17,382 nucleotides of DNA from an uncultured Corynebacterium sp. GTDB lineage: Bacteria > Actinomycetota > Actinomycetes > Mycobacteriales > Mycobacteriaceae. The position numbers were made by a program, and so were the translations under genes. Below are positions 1 through 6,677 of the stretch, one piece after another (within the stretch, counting starts at the first letter, position 1; the number at the start of each line of letters is the position of its first letter). A model generated the notes under the pieces. The model was not told the DNA's origin. It saw only the letters and a list, made by a program, of their open reading frames with translations, and made no database searches. The stretch lies in contig NZ_CALLDG010000083.1 of the NCBI RefSeq assembly GCF_937999985.1, positions 1 to 17,382 on the forward strand, written 5' to 3'.

Positions 1-21
1 GTGGCAGAGGATGTACTCGGC

Positions 22-429
22 CTAGACTGTGAAGCCGAGGAAACGCAGCTGCTCGCGGCCTTCTTCGTTGATCATGTGCGGGCCCCAGGCCGGGGTCCAC
101 ACCCAGTTGATCTGCAGGTCGGAAACCTCGTCGACGTTGTTGATCACAGCATCGCGCGCCTGATCCTCCAGCACGTCCTGCAGCGGGCAGGCCGGGGAGG
201 TCAGAGTCATGTTCAGAACCGCGGTCTTGTCCTCGATCCAAATGTCGTAGACCAGCCCCAGATCGATGACGTTGATGCCGAGCTCCGGGTCGATAACGTC
301 CAGCAGGTGCTCCTCGACCTTGCCGGCCAGCGCCATGTCCTCCGGGCTGCGCTCCGACGGGCCCTCCGGAGCCTTGTCCAGCGGCGAGGGGTCCATCTCC
401 GGGGCGGTGGGTTCTGCGTTCTCAGTCAT
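22..429 (-). CDS. DUF59/MIP18-family Fe-S assembly factor (SufT-like)
   Basis: A 135-residue protein that ends the suf operon. Residues 38-135 form a DUF59 (MIP18/SufT/PaaD-type) domain. It contains the family's VIDPE stretch (DPE at 47-49), the IDLGLVYD segment and the conserved cysteine in SPACPL (Cys81). Members of this family help mature or deliver Fe-S clusters, but the exact role of the actinobacterial suf-linked version is less settled than that of SufBCDSU. Residues 1-35 are an acidic, proline-rich, probably disordered extension. The ATG lies 10 nt after the sufU stop, with AGGAA as a Shine-Dalgarno sequence in that gap, so it is very probably co-transcribed and translated with sufU. 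Only 21 nt follow the stop in this window, so the operon terminator cannot be judged. Confidence 0.9.
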   Translation of the reverse strand: MTENAEPTAPEMDPSPLDKAPEGPSERSPEDMALAGKVEEHLLDVIDPELGINVIDLGLVYDIWIEDKTAVLNMTLTSPACPLQDVLEDQARDAVINNVDEVSDLQINWVWTPAWGPHMINEEGREQLRFLGFTV

Positions 430-439
430 GGTGTGTTCC

Positions 440-901
440 TTACTCTGTGTTGGTGTTAGCGCTCACGCCAGCCTCGGTGGCAGCGGCCTCGAAGGCCTTC
501 CAGCCCAGCAGGGCGCACTTCACGCGGGCGGGGTACTTGGAGACACCCGCGAAGGCAATGCCGTCGCCGATGATCTCGTCGTCGCCTTCGACCTTGCCAC
601 GGGAGGTGACCATGCGCTCGAACTCCGCCAGTTTGGCGAAGGCTTCCGCAACGGGCCGGCCGACCAGCTCCTCGGCCATGACGGACGTGGAGGCCTGGCT
701 AATGGAGCAGCCCACAGCGTCGTAGGAGATGTCCTCGACCGTCTGGTTGTCCTCGCTGAGGTGCAGGCGCAGCGTGAGTTCGTCGCCACACGAGGTGTTC
801 ACATGGTGCACTTCGGCCTCGAAGGGCTCGCGCAACCCCGCGTGCTGCGGGTGCTTGTAGTGGTCCAGGATCACTTCCTGGTACATCTGCTCAAGTTTCA
901 T
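440..901 (-). CDS. sufU: SufU, Fe-S cluster assembly sulfur-transfer protein
   Basis: A 153-residue IscU-like protein of the SufU type. The three zinc/sulfur cysteines are visible: Cys38 in SCGDE (with Asp40), Cys65 in GCSIS, and Cys129 in RVKCALLGW. The SufU-specific insertion between the second and third cysteines is present, which separates it from IscU. In Gram-positive bacteria SufU is a zinc protein that accepts persulfide sulfur from SufS and passes it to SufBCD; this is family knowledge. It lies downstream of sufS with an 83-nt gap, which is long for this operon. AGAGGA about 12 nt before the ATG is a usable Shine-Dalgarno sequence. The length is normal for the family. Confidence 0.96.
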   Translation of the reverse strand: MKLEQMYQEVILDHYKHPQHAGLREPFEAEVHHVNTSCGDELTLRLHLSEDNQTVEDISYDAVGCSISQASTSVMAEELVGRPVAEAFAKLAEFERMVTSRGKVEGDDEIIGDGIAFAGVSKYPARVKCALLGWKAFEAAATEAGVSANTNTE

Positions 902-984
902 AGGGCCCTAGTATCCTCTAGTACTTTCCTCAATCGCCGATTCTGCGCTGTTACTTCTACGCTGTGCTGTACCTTTTAGGCTTT

Positions 985-2238
985 CTACGCCGCGCCGAAG
1001 AACTCTTGCGCCTTGCGGATGGCGACGACCAGCGCGTCGACTTCCGAAAGGTCATTGTAGATGTAGAAGCTGGCGCGGGCGGTAGCCTGCACATCCATGC
1101 ACGTGTGCACCGGCCACGCGCAGTGGTGGCCTACGCGGATGCACACGCCCTGATCGTCGACTACCTGGCCGAGATCGTGCGGGTGGATCCCCTCCACGAC
1201 GAAGCTCAGGGCACTACCGCGATCCTGCGAGTCGGTGGGGCCGATGATGCGCAAGCCCTCGATGGTCTGCAGCTGCTCCAGGGCGTACTCCGTCAGCTCC
1301 GCTTCGTGAGCGGCGACCTTGTCCATACCCAGTTCCTCCAGGTATTTCACCGCAGCGCCCAGGCCTACGACCTGGGAAGTCATCTGCGTGCCCGCCTCGA
1401 ACCGCTGCGGAGCCTCAGTAAAGGTCGTGCGCTCCATAGTGACCTTCTCCACCATCGAGCCACCGGTCAAGAAGGGCGGAAGCTGGTCGAAGTGCTGTGC
1501 CTTACCGTAAAGGACGCCGACGCCGTTAGGTCCCAGCATCTTGTGGCCGGAGAAGGCGGCGAAGTCCACATCCAGTTCGTGGAAGTTCACGGGCATGTGC
1601 GGTACGGATTGGCAGGCGTCCAAGACAAAGATCGCCCCAACTTCGCGGGCTCGGCGCACGGCCTCCTTGACGTCCAGAATGGCACCGGTGACGTTCGACT
1701 GGTGCGTCAGCGCAACCACCTTGGTGCGCTCGCTGAGCTCCAGGCTTTCCAGATCGATGCGGCCATCCGAAGTGGCGGAATACCACTTCAAGGTCGCGCC
1801 GGTGCGCTGTGCGAGCTCCTGCCACGGGACCAGGTTGGCGTGGTGCTCCAGCTCGGAGACGACGATCTCGTCGCCCTCGGTGACCTGCAGCTCCCCCGCC
1901 CGTGCATCACCCAGGATGTAGGCGACTTCGTTGAGCGCCTCGGTGGCGTTCTTGGTGAACGCGATCTCCCGGTCCTCGGCCCCGACGAAGGCCGCGATGG
2001 CCTCGCGGGCCGATTCGTAGGACTCGGTAGCCTCCTCCGCGATTTCGTAGGCACCGCGGTGCACCGGAGCGTTATGGGTAGTCAAAAACTCCCGCTCCGC
2101 ATCCAACACCTGCACCGGCCGCTGGGCGGTCGCTCCGGAATCCAGATACACAAGCTTCTTCCCGTCGCGCACGGTGCGCGAGAGAATCGGGAAGTCGCTG
2201 CGGATCTTCGCGGTGTCCAGGCGACTGTTGGAACTCAC
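985..2238 (-). CDS. sufS: SufS, cysteine desulfurase
   Basis: A group II, PLP-dependent cysteine desulfurase that strips sulfur from cysteine and passes it as persulfide to SufU. From the GTG at 2238 the protein has 417 residues, a normal length. The PLP-binding lysine is Lys233 in FSGHKMLGPNG. The catalytic cysteine is Cys373 in the RVGHHCAWP motif typical of SufS. The N-terminal LDSGATAQRP and the HRGAYEIAEEAT segment are also conserved. I chose the GTG because AGAAAG lies 9 nt upstream and the start then falls close to the first conserved residues. An ATG at 2259 (seven residues longer) is possible but has no Shine-Dalgarno sequence. An open frame extending to 2406 would overlap sufC by nearly 90 nt and is rejected. 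The gap to sufC is 79 nt. Confidence 0.95.
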   Translation of the reverse strand: MSSNSRLDTAKIRSDFPILSRTVRDGKKLVYLDSGATAQRPVQVLDAEREFLTTHNAPVHRGAYEIAEEATESYESAREAIAAFVGAEDREIAFTKNATEALNEVAYILGDARAGELQVTEGDEIVVSELEHHANLVPWQELAQRTGATLKWYSATSDGRIDLESLELSERTKVVALTHQSNVTGAILDVKEAVRRAREVGAIFVLDACQSVPHMPVNFHELDVDFAAFSGHKMLGPNGVGVLYGKAQHFDQLPPFLTGGSMVEKVTMERTTFTEAPQRFEAGTQMTSQVVGLGAAVKYLEELGMDKVAAHEAELTEYALEQLQTIEGLRIIGPTDSQDRGSALSFVVEGIHPHDLGQVVDDQGVCIRVGHHCAWPVHTCMDVQATARASFYIYNDLSEVDALVVAIRKAQEFFGAA

Positions 2239-2317
2239 AAGTTCACACTTTCTGCCCATTTCAGGCTGGGACGAGCCGGGTTGGAGGTAAACGGATGGGA
2301 GGGGAAAATGCGCAGGC

Positions 2318-3073
2318 TTAGATGAACTTCTCGTAGCCCTCGGCCTCGAGTTGTTCAGCCAGCTCCGGGCCGCCGGACTCCACGATGCGGCCGTCGGCGA
2401 AGACATGTACGTGGTCGGGCTTCACGTAGTTCAGGATGCGCTGGTAGTGCGTAATAATTAGGACACCGCCGTTCTCGCGCTCCTGGTAGCGGTTGATGCC
2501 GTCGGAGACGACGCGCAGCGCGTCAACGTCCAGGCCGGAGTCGGTCTCGTCCAGGATGGCGAACTTCGGCTTCAGCAGACCCAGCTGCAGGATCTCGTGG
2601 CGCTTCTTCTCGCCACCGGAGAAGCCCTCGTTGATGGAGCGCTCGGAGAACGACGGGTCAATCGCCAGCTCTTCCATCGCCCCGCGTGCCTCCTTGACCC
2701 ACTCGCGGATCTTCGGTGCTTCGCCGCGCACGGCGGTGGCGGAAGAACGCAGGAAGTTGGCCATGGAAACGCCCGGCACCTCGGTCGGGTACTGCATGGC
2801 CAGGAACAGGCCCGCACGGGCGCGTTCGTCGACCTCCATATCCAGCAGGTTCTCGCCGTCCAGCAGCACCTCGCCCTCGGTGATCTCGTAACGCGGGTGG
2901 CCCGCGATGGCGTAGGACAGGGTGGACTTGCCGGAGCCGTTCGGGCCCATGATGGCGTGGGTCTCACCGGAGTTGATGGTCAGGTTCACGCCGTGCAGGA
3001 TCGGCTTCGGATCCTCGTTCTCGTCGGCGGGGACAACCTGCGCGTGCAGATTCTTGATTTCCAGAGTGCTCAT
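2318..3073 (-). CDS. sufC: SufC, ABC-type ATPase of the SufBCD scaffold
   Basis: A 251-residue ATPase that powers the SufBCD scaffold on which new Fe-S clusters are built. It is an ABC-family protein but a cytosolic assembly factor, not a transporter. Walker A is GPNGSGKST at 43-51, the signature is FSGGEKKR at 151-158, Walker B with the catalytic region is FAILDETDSGLD at 171-182, and the switch histidine is His209 in IITHY. The ETDSGLD form after Walker B and the KKR after the signature are typical of SufC. It starts 44 nt after sufD, with only a weak Shine-Dalgarno sequence (AGAAAG, about 14 nt before the ATG). No defects were seen. Confidence 0.98.
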   Translation of the reverse strand: MSTLEIKNLHAQVVPADENEDPKPILHGVNLTINSGETHAIMGPNGSGKSTLSYAIAGHPRYEITEGEVLLDGENLLDMEVDERARAGLFLAMQYPTEVPGVSMANFLRSSATAVRGEAPKIREWVKEARGAMEELAIDPSFSERSINEGFSGGEKKRHEILQLGLLKPKFAILDETDSGLDVDALRVVSDGINRYQERENGGVLIITHYQRILNYVKPDHVHVFADGRIVESGGPELAEQLEAEGYEKFI

Positions 3074-3117
3074 GGTGTGTAAAAAGCTTTCTTTGGGTTT
3101 TTGACGGGGGAATGAAT

Positions 3118-4329
3118 TTAAAGAACCGTGTGCTGCAGCTCGGCCTCGACCTTGTCCTCCAGCAGCTCGCGGATGGACTCTTCCGGAATGCGCTTGATCA
3201 CGTCGGTGAAGAAACCACGGACGATCAGCATCTTGGCGCTAGCCGGGTCGATGCCACGGGACTGCAGGTAGAACATGTGCTCGTCATCGAAGCGACCGAC
3301 AGTGGCGGCGTGGCCTGCGCCGACGATCTCGCCGGTCTGAATCTCCAGGTTCGGCACCGCATCAGCGCGGGCGCCGGAGGTCAGCAGCAGGTTGTTGTTC
3401 TTCTCGTAAGTGTCGGTGCCCGTGGCATCCGGGCGGATCAGCACGTCGCCAATCCACGCCGTGCGTGCCTCGCGGGCATCCTTGCCCTTCTCCGGCTCGC
3501 CCTGCAGTGCACCCTTGTACAGCACGTTGGAGCGGCAGTTGCGGATCGAGTGATCCACCAGGAGGCGCTGCTCGAAGTACTGGCCCGCATCCGCGAAGTA
3601 CAGTCCCAGCAGCTCAGCATCGCCACCGGTGTCCGTGTAGCGCACGTGTGGCACGGAGCGCACCACGTGGCCACCGAAGGCTGCGTAGTAGTGGCGAACG
3701 GTTGCATCGCGGCCAACTTGGATGTGCGAGTTCGACAGGTGCACCGCATCGTCGTTCCAGTCCTCGAAGACCACGGTGGTCAGCTTTGCGCCGGTGCCAA
3801 CGACGAACTCGACGTTGTCAGAGTGTGCGCCGGAACCCTCGTAGCGGACGAACACCACAGCCTCGGCGTGGGGCTCGAGCTCCACGACCAGGGTGCCGTA
3901 GGAGACCTCGTCCTCCCCCGGGCCGTCGACGGTGATGGTCACCGGAGCCTTCAGCGCCGCATTCTTGGAGATGCGCACGTAGTCCGCGGACTCAGTGTTC
4001 TCCCACGCCTGGGCTGCGGCACGATCCACGGGAGCACCCGCGCGACCGAGGCGCTCGTCGCCCGGCTCCAACTGCTCGACCGCCACGCTGGGGGCGTCAT
4101 CATCAGAAATACCGACGGCGACGGCAGCGCGCTTGCCAGCTACGGCCGAGCCATCGTGCAGGCCGCGCAGCTCGCGCAGCGGGGTGAAGCGCCAATCCTC
4201 ATCCTTACCGCGCGGCACGGCAAAGTCCGCGGCCGAGAAAGAGGTGAAACGGTCACCCTTGGTCTGGTGATCCGTACCAGCCTGAACCGGTGTGATAGTC
4301 GCTTCGGTTTCGTTGAGTTGGGTGGTCAT
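3118..4329 (-). CDS. sufD: SufD, Fe-S cluster assembly scaffold subunit
   Basis: A 403-residue SufB/SufD-family protein, the partner of SufB in the SufBC2D complex. The N-terminal part contains the GKDEDWRFTPLREL stretch (41-54) that is typical of SufD. The C-terminal half is the long beta-helix core and carries GEIVGAGHAATVGRFD (333-348). His340 sits where Escherichia coli SufD His360, implicated in cluster building, is expected; this placement is by motif, not by a computed alignment. The C-terminal IVRGFFTDVIKRIPEESIRE segment (369-388) is the usual SufC-binding end. The ATG is 5 nt downstream of the sufB stop, which suggests translational coupling. Length and motifs look intact. Confidence 0.97.
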   Translation of the reverse strand: MTTQLNETEATITPVQAGTDHQTKGDRFTSFSAADFAVPRGKDEDWRFTPLRELRGLHDGSAVAGKRAAVAVGISDDDAPSVAVEQLEPGDERLGRAGAPVDRAAAQAWENTESADYVRISKNAALKAPVTITVDGPGEDEVSYGTLVVELEPHAEAVVFVRYEGSGAHSDNVEFVVGTGAKLTTVVFEDWNDDAVHLSNSHIQVGRDATVRHYYAAFGGHVVRSVPHVRYTDTGGDAELLGLYFADAGQYFEQRLLVDHSIRNCRSNVLYKGALQGEPEKGKDAREARTAWIGDVLIRPDATGTDTYEKNNNLLLTSGARADAVPNLEIQTGEIVGAGHAATVGRFDDEHMFYLQSRGIDPASAKMLIVRGFFTDVIKRIPEESIRELLEDKVEAELQHTVL

Positions 4330-4334
4330 TTGGT

Positions 4335-5777
4335 TTAACCCACCGATCCTTCCATCTGCAGTTCGATTAGACGGTTGAGCTCCAGGGCGTACTCCATGGG
4401 CAGCTCCTTGGCGATAGGCTCCACGAAGCCGCGGACGATCATCGCCATTGCCTCTTCCTCCTCGATGCCACGTGACATCAGGTAGAACAGCTGATCCTCG
4501 GAGACCTGGGAGACGGTGGCCTCGTGGCCAAGCGTCACGTGATCGTTACGAATGTCGTTGTACGGGTATGTGTCCGATCGAGAGATGGAGTCGACCAGCA
4601 GCGCGTCACACTCGACGTTCGATGCGGAGTGGTGCGCATCCTTGTTCACCTGCACCAGGCCGCGGTAGGCAGCGCGGCCACCGGCGCGGGCGACGGACTT
4701 GGAGATGATATTCGAGCTCGTGTGCGGAGCCATGTGCACCATCTTCGCGCCCGTGTCCTGGAACTGCCCCTCGCCGGCGAAAGCCACGGAGAGCACCTCG
4801 CCCTTCGCGTGCGGGCCGGTCATCCAGACGGCCGGGTACTTCATGGTCACCTTCGAGCCGATGTTGCCATCGACCCACTCCATGGTGCCGCCCTCTTCGC
4901 ACTTGGTGCGCTTGGTGACGAGGTTGTATACGTTGTTCGACCAGTTCTGAATCGTGGTGTAACGGCAGCGGCCGCCCTTCTTCACGATGATCTCGACCAC
5001 TGCGGAGTGCAGGGAGTCGGTCTTGTAGATCGGTGCAGTACAGCCCTCGACGTAGTGGACGTAAGCGTCCTCGTCGACGATGATCAGCGTGCGCTCGAAC
5101 TGACCCATGTTCTCGGTGTTAATGCGGAAGTACGCCTGCAGCGGGATGTCCACGTGCACGCCCTTCGGCACGTAGATGAAGGAACCACCGGACCAGACGG
5201 CCGTGTTCAGCGCAGAGAACTTGTTGTCGCCAGCCGGGATAACGGTGCCGAAGTACTCCTCGAACAGCTCGGGGTACTCGCGCAGGCCGGTATCGGTATC
5301 GACGAAGATCACGCCCTGCTTCTCCAGGTCCTCGCGGATCTGGTGGTACACAACCTCGGACTCGTACTGGGCGGCCACGCCAGCGACCAGGCGCTGCTTC
5401 TCGGCCTCCGGGATGCCCAGCTTGTCGTAGGTGTTCTTAATGTCCTCCGGCAGGTCCTCCCAGGTCTGAGCCTGCTTCTCGGTGGAACGGACGAAGTACT
5501 TGATGTTGTCGAAGTCGATATCGCTGAGGTCCGCGCCCCACGTCGGCAGCGGCTTCTTGTCGAAGATATCCAGAGCCTTCAGGCGACGCTTCAGCATCCA
5601 CTCCGGCTCGTCCTTCTTCGCGGAGATGTCGCGGACGACGTCCTCGTTAAGGCCGCGGCGGGCAGAGGCGCCGGCGACATCGGAATCGTGCCAGCCGTAG
5701 CCGTACGCGCCGATGGAATCGATGATCTCTTCGTCGGTCTGTGGTTTAGTTTCAGGTGTTTGTGCAGCTTGAGTCAT
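4335..5777 (-). CDS. sufB: SufB, Fe-S cluster assembly scaffold protein
   Basis: A 480-residue SufB, the main scaffold where sulfur and iron are combined. The conserved N-terminal YGYGWHDSD region (25-33) is present, followed by the SGGSFIYVPKGVHV block (196-209) and the beta-helix core. Cysteines are at 246 (VEGCTAPIY), 271, 293 and 390. Cys390 in NVECDALL corresponds by motif to the essential E. coli Cys405. The C-terminal MIVRGFVEPIAKELPMEYALE segment binds SufC in the family. The ATG at 5777 follows the sufR stop by 3 nt, and GGAAAG, a likely Shine-Dalgarno sequence, lies inside the end of sufR, so translation is probably coupled to the repressor gene. No intein or insertion is present; some mycobacterial sufB genes carry an intein and this one does not. 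Confidence 0.98.
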   Translation of the reverse strand: MTQAAQTPETKPQTDEEIIDSIGAYGYGWHDSDVAGASARRGLNEDVVRDISAKKDEPEWMLKRRLKALDIFDKKPLPTWGADLSDIDFDNIKYFVRSTEKQAQTWEDLPEDIKNTYDKLGIPEAEKQRLVAGVAAQYESEVVYHQIREDLEKQGVIFVDTDTGLREYPELFEEYFGTVIPAGDNKFSALNTAVWSGGSFIYVPKGVHVDIPLQAYFRINTENMGQFERTLIIVDEDAYVHYVEGCTAPIYKTDSLHSAVVEIIVKKGGRCRYTTIQNWSNNVYNLVTKRTKCEEGGTMEWVDGNIGSKVTMKYPAVWMTGPHAKGEVLSVAFAGEGQFQDTGAKMVHMAPHTSSNIISKSVARAGGRAAYRGLVQVNKDAHHSASNVECDALLVDSISRSDTYPYNDIRNDHVTLGHEATVSQVSEDQLFYLMSRGIEEEEAMAMIVRGFVEPIAKELPMEYALELNRLIELQMEGSVG

Positions 5778-5780
5778 GGT

Positions 5781-6464
5781 TTAACTTTCCTTCTTGGGGG
5801 AAGGGTCAATGGTTCTAAGCGGAATATAGGTGGTGCAGACACCGTTGCCGTCGGCGATTGTTGCCAAAGGTTGAGTGTGCTGTCCCAGCAGCTCTGCAAC
5901 CACCCGGTGCTCCGCCGCGCACAGTTCTGGGAACTCGTGAGCGACATCTTGGATCGGGCAGTGATGACGGCAAATCTGTACGCCACCGCCTGCGTGGCCG
6001 ACAGTGGCAGCGTAGCCCCTCTCGGTCAATGCGTCGGCAATGGCCTGGGCCTTGGCGGCTACGTCTGCGTCGGAGTCGGAGACGTCCTCCAGCAGATCGT
6101 TGATGCGCTGAGCGGCGAAGTCCTCCACCGCTTCCTCTCCTCCTGCAGAGCGAAGAGCACGCAGAGCCAGCAAGGCGAGCGTGTCGTAATCATGTCCAAA
6201 CTCCGCCCGGCCTTCGTCGGTCAGCCTAAAGAGCTTGGCGGGCCGCCCACGTTGCCCGGAACGAGGTGCTTCGACGACCTCGGCGAGGCCGTCGGAGACG
6301 ATGTTGTCTAAGTGACGCCGAACGCCGGCGGCGCTTAGCCCAAATGCCTCGCTAATGTCCGATGCGCTCACCGGACCGTGGCGCAGCACGTGTAGAAGAA
6401 TGCGGTGCCGCGTGTCGTGCTCTGGAGTGGGCTGGGTTGCCCGCTCCTCAGATGTCTGTGCCAC
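5781..6464 (-). CDS. sufR: SufR, Fe-S-responsive transcriptional repressor of the suf operon
   Basis: A 227-residue ArsR/DeoR-like winged-helix regulator. Residues 18-80 form the helix-turn-helix and wing (ISEAFGLSAAGVRRHLDNIV, then GQRGRPAKLFRLT). The C-terminal domain has cysteines at 165, 169 and 182 (C-x3-C-x12-C), which from memory is the spacing of the [4Fe-4S] ligands in mycobacterial and Streptomyces SufR. A fourth cysteine is at 210. When clusters are plentiful, family members repress their own operon; loss of the cluster derepresses it. The start is the GTG at 6464 because a perfect AAAGGAGGT sits 6 nt upstream. The longer frame from an ATG at 6506 would run into the probable operator and has no such site. 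It is the first gene of the operon and is divergent from mptB. Confidence 0.95.
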   Translation of the reverse strand: MAQTSEERATQPTPEHDTRHRILLHVLRHGPVSASDISEAFGLSAAGVRRHLDNIVSDGLAEVVEAPRSGQRGRPAKLFRLTDEGRAEFGHDYDTLALLALRALRSAGGEEAVEDFAAQRINDLLEDVSDSDADVAAKAQAIADALTERGYAATVGHAGGGVQICRHHCPIQDVAHEFPELCAAEHRVVAELLGQHTQPLATIADGNGVCTTYIPLRTIDPSPKKES

Positions 6465-6480
6465 GCTAGAACCTCCTTTA
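6465..6480 (-). promoter_or_regulatory. Strong ribosome binding site that decides the sufR start
   Basis: On the minus strand the sequence reads AAAGGAGGT followed by six bases and then GTG at 6464. This is an almost complete anti-16S match at good spacing. It favours the GTG over the upstream in-frame ATG at 6506. Confidence 0.88.
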
Positions 6481-6500
6481 GCTTCTGTTCGAGTGCGCCT

Positions 6501-6519
6501 GCGCAACTTAAAGTTGTGC
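6501..6519. promoter_or_regulatory. Candidate SufR operator (19-bp dyad)
   Basis: The sequence GCGCAACTTAAAGTTGTGC is an inverted repeat centred on base 6510. The inner 13 bp (CAACTT-A-AAGTTG) is perfect and the outer GC/GC pair also matches, with one mismatch between them. It lies 36-55 nt upstream of the sufR GTG, downstream of any promoter in the intergenic region, a natural place for a repressor. From memory, Streptomyces SufR recognises CAAC and GTTG half-sites with a short spacer; this dyad has the same half-sites with a 5-bp spacer. Assignment to SufR is inference from position and half-site. Confidence 0.65.
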
Positions 6520-6569
6520 CTACATGATTAGACAACAAAAGTGTGTCGTAAATATTCCCGCTTGTCTAC

Positions 6570-6587
6570 TAAGGTAACCCTGCCTAA
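6570..6587. promoter_or_regulatory. Weak DtxR/IdeR iron-box-like sequence
   Basis: The sequence TAAGGTAACCCTGCCTAA lies in the sufR-mptB intergenic region, about 106-123 nt upstream of sufR. Its ends resemble the TWAGGT and CCTWA ends of the corynebacterial DtxR consensus, but the site is one base shorter than the 19-bp consensus and several inner positions differ. It could be a degenerate iron-responsive site for suf, or chance. No other elements were identified in the rest of the 213-nt gap beyond the sites listed separately. Confidence 0.25.
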
Positions 6588-6663
6588 CTCGTGACAATCC
6601 TTTGAGTCTTCTCTGTGGCGCTGGTCACGGCCATGGCTGAAGAAGATTGCTTGCGACATTCGG

Positions 6664-6669
6664 TAGTAT
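6664..6669 (+). promoter_or_regulatory. Probable -10 element of a leaderless mptB promoter
   Basis: TAGTAT fits the actinobacterial TANNNT -10 pattern and ends 8 nt before the ATG at 6678. No Shine-Dalgarno sequence lies between. Transcription would begin at or within a base or two of the start codon. No good -35 element is visible at 16-18 nt spacing. Confidence 0.6.
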
Positions 6670-6677
6670 CTGCACCT

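Noticed and set aside
964..2325. Open frame of 453 codons on the plus strand opposite sufS
   Set aside because: It is a shadow frame of sufS, with no family motif and no ribosome site.
2239..2406. Amino-terminal extension of SufS reaching into sufC
   Set aside because: The extra residues are low-complexity and antisense-like, overlap sufC, and lie before the conserved start of the family.
3112..4338. Open frame of 408 codons on the plus strand opposite sufD
   Set aside because: It is nearly coextensive with sufD on the other strand and has no motif of its own.
4524..6311. Open frame of 595 codons on the plus strand opposite sufB and sufR
   Set aside because: It spans two well-supported genes and their junction on the other strand, and its protein shows only low-complexity Val/Leu/Arg-rich sequence. 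It is explained by high GC.
6615..6677. Longer MptB starts at 6615 or 6633
   Set aside because: The extra residues are not hydrophobic or conserved-looking, and they would bury the TAGTAT element that sits at leaderless spacing before 6678.
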